From: Cetobacterium somerae
GTDB lineage: Bacteria > Fusobacteriota > Fusobacteriia > Fusobacteriales > Fusobacteriaceae
NCBI RefSeq assembly: GCF_022430525.1
Contig: NZ_CP092519.1
Coordinates: forward strand, 808,454-872,453
Reading direction: 5' to 3'
Length of the DNA: 64,000 bases
The notes under the pieces: model-generated
Told to the model about the DNA's origin: nothing
Databases searched by the model: none
The model's input: the letters and a program-made list of their open reading frames with translations, nothing else
Part shown: positions 35,008 to 44,177 of the stretch, piece after piece
Layout: each line of letters begins with the position of its first letter
Numbering within the stretch: the first letter of the stretch is position 1
Translations under genes and position numbers: made by a program

Positions 35008-36042
35008 ATGAAAAAGGGATGCAAATTTGGAACACACAGAGTAATAGAGCCTGTTGGATCATTACCACAAGGAGCATTAAAAATATCTAATGATATGGAG
35101 ATTATGTCAAATGAAGTATTAATTAATGTACAAACTCTAAATATTGATTCAGCTAGTTTTACACAAATTAAAGAAGCATGTAATAAAGATGAGAAAAAAA
35201 TGGCAGAGATGATTGAAAGTATCGTAGCAGAGAGAGGAAAAATGCAAAATCCTGTTACAGGGTCAGGAGGAATGTTAATTGGAACTATTGAAAAAATAGG
35301 ACCAGATTTCCCGGATAAAAACTTAAAGGTTGGAGATAAAATAGCAACTTTAGTTTCTCTTTCGTTAACGCCTTTAAAAATAGAGAAGATTAAAAAGATT
35401 AATATTTCAAATGATCAAGTAGACGTAGATGCAAAAGCAATTTTATTTGAAAGTGGAATATATGCTGTTTTACCAAATGATGTTCCTGAAAAATTAGCAC
35501 TTGCAGCACTAGATGTAGCTGGAGCACCTGCTCAAGTTGAAAAGTTAGTTAAAGAGGGAGATACAGTTTGTATAATTGGTGGAGGAGGAAAATCAGGAAT
35601 CCTTTGCTGTTATCAAGCTATGAAAAATGTAGGGAAAACTGGAAAAGTTATAGTATTTGAATATTCAGAAGCAAATGCTCAAAGAATTAGAGACTTAGGA
35701 CTTGCTCATGCTGTATTAGTAGGAGACGCAACAAAGCCAGTAGAAATCTATAATAAAATAAATGAAATCACAAATGGGGAGTTATGTGATGTTGTAATAA
35801 ATAACGTAAATGTTCCTGGAACAGAGATGTCATCAATATTAATAACAAAAGATGATGGAGTAGTTTACTTCTTCTCAATGGCCACATCATTTACAAAAGC
35901 TGCTTTAGGAGCAGAGGGTGTAGGTAAAGATGTAACTATGATAGTTGGAAATGGATATACAAAAGGACATGCTAATTTAACTTTAGAAATTATAAGAGAA
36001 TCAAAATCAATTAGAGAGTTGTTTGAAAAGCTATACGTTTAA
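35008..36042 (+). CDS. kdd: 3,5-diaminohexanoate dehydrogenase
   Basis: A 344-residue NAD(P)-dependent dehydrogenase oxidising 3,5-diaminohexanoate to 3-keto-5-aminohexanoate. The Rossmann region VCIIGGGGKSGILCCYQAMK (about 188-207) and the N-terminal GCKFGTHRVIEPVGSLPQGA are typical of Kdd. It begins 10 nt after kce with AAGGAGG upstream. In the pathway it acts after KamDE and before Kce. Confidence 0.93.
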   Translation: MKKGCKFGTHRVIEPVGSLPQGALKISNDMEIMSNEVLINVQTLNIDSASFTQIKEACNKDEKKMAEMIESIVAERGKMQNPVTGSGGMLIGTIEKIGPDFPDKNLKVGDKIATLVSLSLTPLKIEKIKKINISNDQVDVDAKAILFESGIYAVLPNDVPEKLALAALDVAGAPAQVEKLVKEGDTVCIIGGGGKSGILCCYQAMKNVGKTGKVIVFEYSEANAQRIRDLGLAHAVLVGDATKPVEIYNKINEITNGELCDVVINNVNVPGTEMSSILITKDDGVVYFFSMATSFTKAALGAEGVGKDVTMIVGNGYTKGHANLTLEIIRESKSIRELFEKLYV

Positions 36043-36102
36043 TTAAAAAATTTATTAAAAAATAAAAAAGGTTTCGATAGAAAATTTTGGAGGAGTTTAT
36101 CA

Positions 36103-37344
36103 ATGATGAATTTGAGAGAAAGATTTAACGTAACAGATGAGCAGTGGAATGACTGGAGATGGCAAGTTAGAAATAGAATAGAGACTTTAGAGCAACTTGA
36201 AAGTTTAATGACATTAACAGAGCAAGAGAAAGAGGGGATTAAAAAGTCTTTAGAAACTATTAGAATGGGAATTACTCCATACTATTTAAGTATAATGGAT
36301 CCTAATGATCCTAAGTGCCCAGTTAGAATGCAAGCAGTACCATCTATAAATGAGCTACATAAATCAGCGGCAGATCAATTGGATCCACTTCATGAAGATG
36401 GGGACTCACCTGTTCCAGGATTAACTCATAGATATCCAGATAGAGTATTACTTTTAGTAACTGATATGTGTTCGATGTATTGTAGACACTGCACAAGAAG
36501 AAGATTTGCAGGGCAAACAGACCATGCTTTACCAATGGAAAGAATTGAAAAAGCTATTGAATATATAAGAAATACACCTCAAGTAAGAGATGTACTACTT
36601 TCTGGAGGAGATCCATTACTTTTATCTGATGAGAACTTAGAGCATATCATTAGTAAATTAAGAGAGATTCCTCACGTTGAAATTGTAAGAATTGGATCAA
36701 GAACTCCAGTTGTTATGCCTCAAAGAATAACTCCAGAACTTTGTAACATGTTAAAAAAATACCACCCAATCTGGTTAAATACTCACTTTAATCACTCTAA
36801 AGAGATAACTCCAGAAGCAATTAAAGCTTGTAATATGCTAGCAGATGCAGGAGTTCCTTTAGGAAATCAATCAGTTTTATTAAAAGGAGTAAACGATTGT
36901 GTGCATATAATGAAAGATTTAGTTCACAACTTAGTTAAAATGAGAGTTAGACCATACTACATCTATCAATGTGACTTATCAATGGGAATTGAGCACTTTA
37001 GAACACCTGTATCTAAGGGTATTGAAATCATTGAAGGATTAAGAGGTCATACATCAGGATATGCAGTGCCTACATTTGTTGTAGATGCTCCAGGTGGAGG
37101 TGGAAAAACTCCAGTTATGCCAAACTACATAATCTCTCAATCTCCAGATAAAGTTGTTCTTAGAAACTTTGAGGGAGTAATCACAACATATACTCAACCT
37201 ACAAACTATGAGAATACTTGTGAATGTGATGTTTGTAAAGGTGAAACAAAGAAAAAACAAGTTGGAGTTGCAGGACTTATGAGTGGATGTGAAGAGACTT
37301 TAGAGCCAAGACAACTTGATAGAAAACAAAGAAACGCTCATTAA
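36103..37344 (+). CDS. kamA: L-lysine 2,3-aminomutase
   Basis: A 413-residue radical-SAM, PLP-dependent enzyme making beta-lysine. The iron-sulfur CxxxCxxC is C123, C127 and C130 ([12 protein letters not shown]). The PLP lysine lies in [15 protein letters not shown]-terminal cysteines (CECDVC) provide the structural zinc site. The length matches characterised enzymes. Preceded by GGAGGAG; ATG 36103 or 36106 could serve. A 60-nt gap separates it from kdd with no clear terminator, so it is likely in the same operon. Confidence 0.95.
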   Translation: MMNLRERFNVTDEQWNDWRWQVRNRIETLEQLESLMTLTEQEKEGIKKSLETIRMGITPYYLSIMDPNDPKCPVRMQAVPSINELHKSAADQLDPLHEDGDSPVPGLTHRYPDRVLLLVTDMCSMYCRHCTRRRFAGQTDHALPMERIEKAIEYIRNTPQVRDVLLSGGDPLLLSDENLEHIISKLREIPHVEIVRIGSRTPVVMPQRITPELCNMLKKYHPIWLNTHFNHSKEITPEAIKACNMLADAGVPLGNQSVLLKGVNDCVHIMKDLVHNLVKMRVRPYYIYQCDLSMGIEHFRTPVSKGIEIIEGLRGHTSGYAVPTFVVDAPGGGGKTPVMPNYIISQSPDKVVLRNFEGVITTYTQPTNYENTCECDVCKGETKKKQVGVAGLMSGCEETLEPRQLDRKQRNAH

Positions 37345-37372
37345 TATATAGAAAGCTTGAAAGGAGAGAATC

Positions 37373-38395
37373 ATGCCCTTTATAAAAGATATAAAAAATT
37401 ATAAAAGCATAGCAACTATTGGATTAGAAAAAAATGTTGGTAAGACAGAAACTATGAATTATATCTTAAAAAGATTGAAGGATGAAGGGGTTACAACAGC
37501 CGTTACCTCAATAGGAATAGATGGAGAAACAGTTGACATAGTGACAGATACATCAAAACCTGAAATAACAATCTATGAAGGGATGATTTTTGTAACTAGT
37601 GAAAAACACTATATAAAAAAGAGATTTCAAGCTGAAATTTTAGATGTTAGTGAAAAATCCACTGCTCTAGGGCGTCTTGTAACAGCAAGAGCCCTAGGAG
37701 AGGGAAAAGTTTTACTATCTGGACCATCTAATGGAACTTGGGTAAAAGATATTATAGAGGAAGTTCTAGAAAAAGGTGTAGACAGTGTATTAGTAGATGG
37801 GGCCCTATCACGTTTAAGTGTGGGGTCTCCTATTATTACAGAGGGAATAGTTCTATCAACAGGAGCGGCAGTTTCTATTAATAGTAAAGAGGTTATAAAA
37901 AAAACAAAGCATGTTATAAATCTTTTAAAATTAGATAGTTTAGAGAGGGAAAGAAAAGAGAAAATAATAGATTTAGAGGATGGAATTTATAAAATTATAT
38001 GGGAAAAAGATATTATAAATAAACTACCAATTAAATCAATACTAAATTTTTCACAGTTGGAAGAAAATATATTTCAAGAGAATTGTTCTCTTTATATAAC
38101 AGGAGTTTTAACAGAAAGATTTATAGAGAGCTTAACAAAGCAGAGTTTTTTAAAAAACATAGAGATAGTTGTAAAAGATTTTACCAAAGTATTTGTATCT
38201 GGAGAGATACTAAGTAGATTTATAAGAAAAGGTGGGAAATTAAAGGTATTATTAAAAACAAAACTAGTAGCAATAACAGTTAATCCAGTGGCTCCAACAG
38301 GGCAGATATTAGATTCAAAGGAGCTCATAAAAGCTATAGAGGAGTTTACAGAGGTACCTGTTGTTAATCTAAGGGAGGAAGGTTATGAACTTTGA
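37373..38395 (+). CDS. kamB: KamB: predicted lysine 5,6-aminomutase reactivase subunit
   Basis: A 340-residue protein with an N-terminal P-loop-like GLEKNVGKT (residues 17-25) and LSGPSNGTWVKDIIEEV near 115-131. It overlaps the MutS-like kamC by 11 nt and always sits with kamD/kamE in lysine fermenters, as far as I recall. Adenosylcobalamin mutases are inactivated during catalysis and need ATP-driven chaperones to exchange cofactor. KamB and KamC are thought to fill that role, but I know of no detailed biochemistry for this pair. The assignment rests on context and family naming. Confidence 0.72.
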   Translation: MPFIKDIKNYKSIATIGLEKNVGKTETMNYILKRLKDEGVTTAVTSIGIDGETVDIVTDTSKPEITIYEGMIFVTSEKHYIKKRFQAEILDVSEKSTALGRLVTARALGEGKVLLSGPSNGTWVKDIIEEVLEKGVDSVLVDGALSRLSVGSPIITEGIVLSTGAAVSINSKEVIKKTKHVINLLKLDSLERERKEKIIDLEDGIYKIIWEKDIINKLPIKSILNFSQLEENIFQENCSLYITGVLTERFIESLTKQSFLKNIEIVVKDFTKVFVSGEILSRFIRKGGKLKVLLKTKLVAITVNPVAPTGQILDSKELIKAIEEFTEVPVVNLREEGYEL

Positions 38396-39719
38396 AAAAA
38401 TAGGATTTGATTATATAATTGACACCTTAGATATAGTTAGTAGATTGGGAAAAAGAACATTAAAAAGTGTTGAGTTTTCAAAAGATATTTTGAAATTGGA
38501 AAAAGAGTTTGAAAATTTACAAAGTGTAATAACTCTTTTAGAAAATAATCCCAAGATTTATACTACACTAAAGAGAAAATTATCAGCATTAAAAGATATT
38601 GAGAGTATTATAAATAGATTGTCTAATGGATATATATTAGATGATGTTGAACTTTTTGAAATTAAAATTTTTTCCATGATCTCCCAAGAGATATATGAAA
38701 TTTTGAGTGAAAATTATAAATTTTTAGCTCCTCAAAATTTGGAAAAAGTAATTGATATATTGGATCCAGATAAACTTAGAATAGCAAGTTTTCATATATA
38801 TAGTTCCTACTCCATAGAATTATCTGAAGTTAGAAAAGCAATAAAAGAAACTAAAGATGAGACATTATATGAAACTGAGATGCAGTTGGAAGATGATGTA
38901 AGAAAGGTTATTAGTAGGAAATTATCAAACTATAATCAAGTTTTAAAAAGTTCTATAAAAAGATTAGGATATTTAGATTTAATTTTAGCAAAAGCACACC
39001 AAGCTCAGAAATTAAATTTAGTGAAACCTATATTTACAAATAAAACTGAGATTAAAGGTGTTTTCAATCCAAAGGTTTTAAAAATATTAGAGGATAAAGA
39101 CAAGACATACCAAAAGGTTGATATAACATTGCACAATGGCGTGACAGTTATAACTGGAGCAAATATGTCTGGAAAAACTCTTACATTGAAAACTTTAGGA
39201 TTGGTACAAAATATGGCACAAATGGGATTTTATATTCCAGCAATAGAGGGAAAAATACAACTTGTTGATGAGATATGCTTATCAATTGGAGATACTCAAT
39301 CTTTAGAAGAGGGACTATCATCTTTTGCAGCAGAGATGTTAGAGATAGATAGAATAGTTAAAAAGATAAAAAAAGGTGTAAGGCCTCTTGTCTTAATAGA
39401 TGAATTAGCAAGAACGACTAATCCACAAGAAGGTAGAGCTCTTTTAAAAAGTGTAATAACGATTCTTAATAATTATTTTATAGAGTCTGTAATAACAACT
39501 CATTATGATCAAGTTGGAGAAGATGTTGTAAAGCTAAGAGTTAAAGGGATTAAAAAAACAGAAATAGAAGAGGATGTAAACTGTAAAAATATTGAAGATT
39601 ATATAGATTACTCTCTAATTGAAGTAGATGATGATAGTGTTCCAGAAGAAGCATTGACAATAGGAAAACTATTAAAAATAGATGAAGATATTATAAATAA
39701 CGCATATAAGTATTTATAA
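38385..39719 (+). CDS. kamC: KamC: MutS-like ATPase, predicted lysine 5,6-aminomutase reactivase
   Basis: A 444-residue protein with only the MutS core and ATPase domains. Walker A is TGANMSGKTLTLKTLG (about 259-274). LVLIDELARTTNPQEGRAL carries Walker B and D-loop, and VITTHYDQ follows. It lacks the mismatch-binding domain of MutS and the Smr domain of MutS2, so a DNA repair role is unlikely. Placed between kamB and kamD with tight spacing (11 nt overlap, then 11 nt gap), it most likely uses the MutS clamp ATPase to service the KamDE enzyme. Confidence 0.78.
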   Translation: MNFEKIGFDYIIDTLDIVSRLGKRTLKSVEFSKDILKLEKEFENLQSVITLLENNPKIYTTLKRKLSALKDIESIINRLSNGYILDDVELFEIKIFSMISQEIYEILSENYKFLAPQNLEKVIDILDPDKLRIASFHIYSSYSIELSEVRKAIKETKDETLYETEMQLEDDVRKVISRKLSNYNQVLKSSIKRLGYLDLILAKAHQAQKLNLVKPIFTNKTEIKGVFNPKVLKILEDKDKTYQKVDITLHNGVTVITGANMSGKTLTLKTLGLVQNMAQMGFYIPAIEGKIQLVDEICLSIGDTQSLEEGLSSFAAEMLEIDRIVKKIKKGVRPLVLIDELARTTNPQEGRALLKSVITILNNYFIESVITTHYDQVGEDVVKLRVKGIKKTEIEEDVNCKNIEDYIDYSLIEVDDDSVPEEALTIGKLLKIDEDIINNAYKYL

Positions 39720-39730
39720 GGAGGACGTTA

Positions 39731-41290
39731 ATGTTTAAAAGTAAGTTAGGTTTAGATTTTAATAAGGTAGATAAAGCTAGAGGACTAGCTAAAGATATAG
39801 CAGTAGATGTGCAAAAATTTGTAGACTCATATACAACTGTTGCAGTTGAAAGAACAATTTGTAGATTGTTAGAGATAGATGGAGTAGATTGTGACGAGGT
39901 ACCATTACCAAACATTGTGGTAGATCATTTAAAAGATAAGGGTGTTTTATCAGAAGGGGTAATGTATTTTATAGGAAACGCTATGCTAGAAACAGGAATG
40001 TCTCCTCAAGAGATAGCTGAAAAAGTAAGTTCTGGAGAGTTGGATCTAACTAAGATTAAACAACATAGTAAAGATGAGGTTCAAAAAGCAGTAGAACCTG
40101 TTGTAAACAAAGTTGTAGAAAGAATCAAATCAAATAGAGAGCAAAGAGATAAGTATTTAACAACTATTGGAGAGGGACCAAAACCTTATCTATATGTAAT
40201 AGTTGCAACAGGAAACATATATGAGGACGTTATACAAGCTCAAGCTGCAGCAAGACAAGGAGCAGATATAATAGCTGTTATTAGAACTACAGGACAAAGT
40301 TTATTAGACTATGTTCCTTATGGAGCCACAACAGAAGGGTTTGGAGGAACTTTTGCGACTCAAGAAAACTTTAGAATTATGAGAAAAGCTTTAGACGAAG
40401 TTGGAGAAGAGGTAGGAAGATATATAAGACTTTGTAACTATTGTTCAGGTCTTTGTATGCCAGAGATTGCAGCTATGGGAGCTTTAGAAAGACTTGATGT
40501 AATGTTAAATGACGCATTATATGGAATTTTGTTTAGAGATATAAATATGCAAAGAACATTAGTTGACCAGTTCTTCTCAAGAGTAATAAATGGATTTGCA
40601 GGAGTTATAATAAATACAGGAGAGGACAACTACTTAACAACAGCTGATGCAGTGGAAAATGCTCATACAGTTTTAGCATCAGATTTAATAAATGAGCAAT
40701 TAGCATTTATGGCAGGTCTTCCTGAAGAGCAGATGGGATTAGGACATGCATTTGAAATGGATCCAGAGTTAGAAAATGGATTCTTACTAGAATTAGCACA
40801 AGCACAAATGACTAGAGAGATCTTCCCTAAGGCACCATTAAAATATATGCCACCTACAAAGTTTATGACAGGAAATATATTTAAAGGGCACATTCAAGAT
40901 GCACTATTTAATCAAGTTGCAATAATGACAGGACAAGGACTTCAACTGTTAGGAATGATGACAGAGGCTATTCATACACCATTTATGTCAGATAGATATT
41001 TATCAATAGAAAATGCAAGATATATATTTAACAATATGAGAGATTTTGGATCTGAAATTGAGTTTAAAGCAGATGGAATAATTCAAAAAAGAGCTCAGCT
41101 TGTTTTAGATGAATCAGTGGAGCTACTTGAGAAAATGGTTGAAGATGGACTATTTAATTCACTAGAAAAGGGAACTTTTGCAGATATAAAAAGAAGTAGA
41201 ACAGGTGGAAAAGGATTAGCTGGAGTTGTAGAAAAGGGTTCTAGCTATATGAATCTGTTTATTCCAAAAATGTTAGGAGGGGTTAAGTAA
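39731..41290 (+). CDS. kamD: Lysine 5,6-aminomutase alpha subunit
   Basis: A 519-residue KamD, the catalytic subunit of the adenosylcobalamin- and PLP-dependent aminomutase that converts beta-lysine to 3,5-diaminohexanoate (and D-lysine to 2,5-diaminohexanoate). It is full length, with family segments such as VATGNIYEDVIQAQAAARQG and PYGATTEGFGGTFATQENFR. AAGGAGG precedes the ATG. Its TAA overlaps the kamE ATG by one base (TAATG), which ensures coupled synthesis of the two subunits. Confidence 0.95.
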   Translation: MFKSKLGLDFNKVDKARGLAKDIAVDVQKFVDSYTTVAVERTICRLLEIDGVDCDEVPLPNIVVDHLKDKGVLSEGVMYFIGNAMLETGMSPQEIAEKVSSGELDLTKIKQHSKDEVQKAVEPVVNKVVERIKSNREQRDKYLTTIGEGPKPYLYVIVATGNIYEDVIQAQAAARQGADIIAVIRTTGQSLLDYVPYGATTEGFGGTFATQENFRIMRKALDEVGEEVGRYIRLCNYCSGLCMPEIAAMGALERLDVMLNDALYGILFRDINMQRTLVDQFFSRVINGFAGVIINTGEDNYLTTADAVENAHTVLASDLINEQLAFMAGLPEEQMGLGHAFEMDPELENGFLLELAQAQMTREIFPKAPLKYMPPTKFMTGNIFKGHIQDALFNQVAIMTGQGLQLLGMMTEAIHTPFMSDRYLSIENARYIFNNMRDFGSEIEFKADGIIQKRAQLVLDESVELLEKMVEDGLFNSLEKGTFADIKRSRTGGKGLAGVVEKGSSYMNLFIPKMLGGVK

Positions 41291-42078
41291 TGAGTGGTGG
41301 ATTATATTCAATGGAAGAAAGAACATTTGATACAACACTAGATTTAAAAGCAGTTAAACCATATGGAGATACAATGAACGATGGAAAAACTCAACTTTCA
41401 TTTACTTTACCAGTTCCAGCAGGAGCAGAGGGAGTTGAAGCAGCTAAACAACTTATGAAGAAAATGGGATTTGAAAATCCACAAGTTTCATACTTTAAAG
41501 AGTTAACAGATGGATTTACATTTTTTAACTGTTATGGAAACTGTACTCATACAGTTGATTATGAGTCTATCTATGTTCCAAAAGTAGAATCAACAACTTG
41601 GTCAATGGAGGAAACTGATAAGTTTGTAAAAGAAAATATTGGAAGAAAAATAGTTGTATTAGGTGCAAGTACAGGAACAGATGCGCATACTGTTGGAATA
41701 GATGCTGTAATGAACATGAAAGGTTATGCAGGACACTATGGATTAGAAAGATATGAAATGATAGAGGCTTTAAATATGGGGAGTCAGGTTTTAAATGAGG
41801 ACTTTATAGCTAAAGCTATTGAAATAGGTGCTGATGTGCTTTTAGTTTCTCAAACAGTTACTCAAAAGGATGTTCATATTAAAAACTTAATTGAGCTTAT
41901 TGAAATGTTAGAGGCAGAGGGATTAAGAGATAAGATGTTGGTAATTTGTGGTGGAGCTAGAATCACTCATGAGTTAGCTAAAGAGTTGGGATATGATGCT
42001 GGATTTGGAACTGGAACATATGCAGATGATGTAGCTTCATACGCTGTTCAAGAGTTAGCAAAAAGACTGAATAAATAA
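41290..42078 (+). CDS. kamE: Lysine 5,6-aminomutase beta subunit
   Basis: A 262-residue KamE with the cobalamin-binding D-A-H-T-V-G motif, whose histidine is residue 133, and the PLP-binding lysine K144 in MNMKGYAGHYG. Both positions agree with the numbering known for the C. sticklandii enzyme. C-terminal CGGARITHELAKELGYDAGFG completes the B12-binding Rossmann domain. Last gene of the lysine operon, ended by a hairpin at 42087. Confidence 0.95.
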   Translation: MSGGLYSMEERTFDTTLDLKAVKPYGDTMNDGKTQLSFTLPVPAGAEGVEAAKQLMKKMGFENPQVSYFKELTDGFTFFNCYGNCTHTVDYESIYVPKVESTTWSMEETDKFVKENIGRKIVVLGASTGTDAHTVGIDAVMNMKGYAGHYGLERYEMIEALNMGSQVLNEDFIAKAIEIGADVLLVSQTVTQKDVHIKNLIELIEMLEAEGLRDKMLVICGGARITHELAKELGYDAGFGTGTYADDVASYAVQELAKRLNK

Positions 42079-42086
42079 AAAGAATT

Positions 42087-42115
42087 GGGTGTACTTATGT
42101 ATACCCTTTTATTTT
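42087..42115 (+). terminator. Terminator of the lysine operon
   Basis: GGGTGTAC (42087-42094) pairs with GTATACCC (42099-42106, one G-U pair), followed by T-rich sequence. Confidence 0.65.
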
Positions 42116-42129
42116 TAAAAAGGAGAGTT

Positions 42130-42924
42130 ATGGAGTTTGTAGTTAATGTTTTTACACATAATGGAAAAGGTGGGAATAAAGCTGGAGTAGTAATGTTAAA
42201 AGAGGATATTTCAAAAGAGGAGTGTCAAAAAAAAGCTAAAGATTTGGGATTTTCAGAGACAGTTTTTGTAAAAAAAATATCTGAAAAAATATTTGAATTA
42301 AAATTTTATACTCCTCAGTGTGAAATAGAGTTTTGTGGTCATGCTTCTTTAGGAGCTTTTTATATTTTGAAAAAAACTGGCATTATTGGAGAGGGGGAGT
42401 ATATAGAAAGGTTGGATTTTAAGGATTTAAAAGTTAGAGTAGAAGAAAGAGAGATATTTTTAGAACAAGATAGTATAAAAATAGAGAAGATATCAGAAAT
42501 AGAGAAAATATTGAACTCCATAGGAGTAAAAAAAGAGGAGTTACATGAAAATTTAGAAATAGTTATTGGATATAGTGGATTAAGAGATATATTGATTCCA
42601 GTTAAAAATAGAAAGGTATTAAATAATTTAAAGATTGTTTTAGAAAAAATAAAGTATATATCAAAAGATTATAATGCAGTGGGATATCACGTATATACTA
42701 TTGAAAACAATAGAGTTTATTGTAGAAATTTTGCACCACTTTATGGAATAGATGAGGAAGCAGCAACTGGAAGTTCAAATGGAGCACTTTTTGGATATTT
42801 AAATACAATTGAAAGATATAAAAGTGATTATTTGGAGTTTTTTCAAGGAGAAAACTATGGAGCTTGTTCTAAAATAACAGGTAGAGTTATTGATGGTAAG
42901 ATATATGTAGGGAGCGAGTTTTAA
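42130..42924 (+). CDS. PhzF-family epimerase/isomerase-like protein
   Basis: A 264-residue PhzF-superfamily protein, the diaminopimelate-epimerase fold used in phenazine synthesis and in several uncharacterised isomerases. CEIEFCGHASLGAFYILKKT (about 62-81, quoted whole) and EEAATGSSNGALFGYL are the family motifs, with the conserved catalytic glutamate near FSETVF. The start is ATG 42130 with AGGAG upstream; the longer in-frame start lies in the kamE terminator. Its substrate is unknown. Its last codons form half of an inverted repeat with the convergent ABC gene. Confidence 0.82.
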   Translation: MEFVVNVFTHNGKGGNKAGVVMLKEDISKEECQKKAKDLGFSETVFVKKISEKIFELKFYTPQCEIEFCGHASLGAFYILKKTGIIGEGEYIERLDFKDLKVRVEEREIFLEQDSIKIEKISEIEKILNSIGVKKEELHENLEIVIGYSGLRDILIPVKNRKVLNNLKIVLEKIKYISKDYNAVGYHVYTIENNRVYCRNFAPLYGIDEEAATGSSNGALFGYLNTIERYKSDYLEFFQGENYGACSKITGRVIDGKIYVGSEF

Positions 42925-42940
42925 GCAAAGCTTAAAACTC
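42916..42940. terminator. Inverted repeat carrying the stop codons of two convergent genes
   Basis: GAGTTTTAAGC (42916-42926) pairs with GCTTAAAACTC (42930-42940) around AAA. The stop codons of the PhzF gene (+) and the ABC ATPase (-) both lie in the stem. T-tracts are weak on both sides, so termination strength is uncertain. Confidence 0.55.
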
Positions 42941-43525
42941 AATTATTCTAGTTGAGATTTTATTAACAAAATCCATTTCATGACTAACAATAACCATAGT
43001 CATATCTTTATTATCTTTTAACTCTTCAATAACTTTTAAAACTTCTGCAGTCATAAAAGGGTCTAAAGCTGAAGTAGGTTCATCAAAAAGTAAAACTTCA
43101 GGGTCTTTTGCTAGAGCACGAGCAATAGCGACTCTTTGTTTTTGTCCACCAGAAAGATATTTGGGATAAGTATTTTCCTTATCAGATAATCCAACTCTTT
43201 CTAGAAGTTTTTTAGCTTTTTCAATGGCAGTAGCTTTTTCAATTTTATCAACTAATATAAGAGGTTCAGTAATATTTTCTAATACTGTTTTATTTGGAAA
43301 AAGGTTAAAATTTTGAAAAACCATACCCATTCTTTTTCGATTGCATATAATTTCACCAGAACCAAACTCTTCAAGGCCAATTAGACATCTCAAAAATGTT
43401 GATTTTCCTTTTCCAGAAGGTCCAATAATTGAGACAATCTCTCCTTTTTTTATTTCTAGAGTTAAATTATTAAAAACATTGTTCTCTCCAAAAGATTTAT
43501 TTAAATTTTTAACTTGAATAGCCAT
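42932..43525 (-). CDS. Amino acid ABC transporter ATP-binding protein (short)
   Basis: A 197-residue ABC ATPase of the polar amino acid (GlnQ/HisP) type, with Walker A GPSGKGKST (about 35-43), Q-loop VFQNFNLFPN, signature LSGGQKQRVAIARAL, Walker B LLFDEPTSALD and H-loop SHEMD. It is about 45 residues shorter than usual: it ends soon after the H-loop, and a segment of roughly 15-20 residues before the Q-loop is missing. All catalytic motifs remain, so it may be functional. The start is ATG 43525, sharing one base with the permease stop (TAATG). Third gene of a predicted histidine transporter. Confidence 0.85.
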   Translation of the reverse strand: MAIQVKNLNKSFGENNVFNNLTLEIKKGEIVSIIGPSGKGKSTFLRCLIGLEEFGSGEIICNRKRMGMVFQNFNLFPNKTVLENITEPLILVDKIEKATAIEKAKKLLERVGLSDKENTYPKYLSGGQKQRVAIARALAKDPEVLLFDEPTSALDPFMTAEVLKVIEELKDNKDMTMVIVSHEMDFVNKISTRIIEF

Positions 43526-44151
43526 TATATAGTCACCTTCTTCTCGATATTTTTTAAAATTAAAATGATAACAGTTGATAATCCTAAGTAGATTCCAGCA
43601 CATATAATAAATGGCGTAATTGTAAACTCTCTTGTAACAATCTCTTTTGAATTTCTTAGTATTTCAGCCATTCCAATAGCAGAAACTAAAGAGGTATCTT
43701 TAATAAGAGCAATAGCTTCATTTGAAAGAGCTGGTAAAGCTGTAATTAAGCTCTGTGGAAGAATTATTTTAAACATAGTTTGCCAATAACTATAACCTAA
43801 AACTTGAGCAGCTTCAAATTGCCCAGAATCAACTCCTAAAATACTTCCTCTAAAAATTTCAGATATATATGCAGCATAATTAATTGTAAAAGTTATAAGT
43901 GCTGCATGAAAAGGTTCTAAAACAACTCCAAAAACAGGTAAACCATAATAAACGAAGAAAAGTTGTAATAAAAGAGGTGTTCCTCTAAATATCCATGTGT
44001 ATATTTGAATTCCAACATTTAATATTTTATTTTTTGAAACTCTTCCAAGAGAAAGTAAAATTCCTAAAGGTAAAGATAAAATCAAAGTAAAGAAGTAAAG
44101 TTTTAAAGTTAGAGTTAATCCTTGTAGTATATAAAATAAATTGTTTTCCAT
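43525..44151 (-). CDS. Amino acid ABC transporter permease
   Basis: A 208-residue membrane permease of the HisMQ/GlnP type with about four to five spans. The signature reads QGLTLTLKLYFFTLILSLPL at the N-terminus, and the coupling-helix region is AAQVLGYSYWQTMFKIILPQ (about 139-158). The RGTPLLLQLFFVYYGLP stretch is diagnostic. It pairs with the ATPase downstream and the binding protein upstream. A single permease gene implies a homodimeric channel. Confidence 0.92.
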   Translation of the reverse strand: MENNLFYILQGLTLTLKLYFFTLILSLPLGILLSLGRVSKNKILNVGIQIYTWIFRGTPLLLQLFFVYYGLPVFGVVLEPFHAALITFTINYAAYISEIFRGSILGVDSGQFEAAQVLGYSYWQTMFKIILPQSLITALPALSNEAIALIKDTSLVSAIGMAEILRNSKEIVTREFTITPFIICAGIYLGLSTVIILILKNIEKKVTI

Positions 44152-44177
44152 AAATAATCCTTCCTTAAAATAAAGTT

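Noticed and set aside
37373-39719. Reading kamC as a DNA mismatch repair gene
   Set aside because: It has only the MutS core and ATPase domains and sits inside the lysine operon. Mismatch-recognition and Smr domains are absent.
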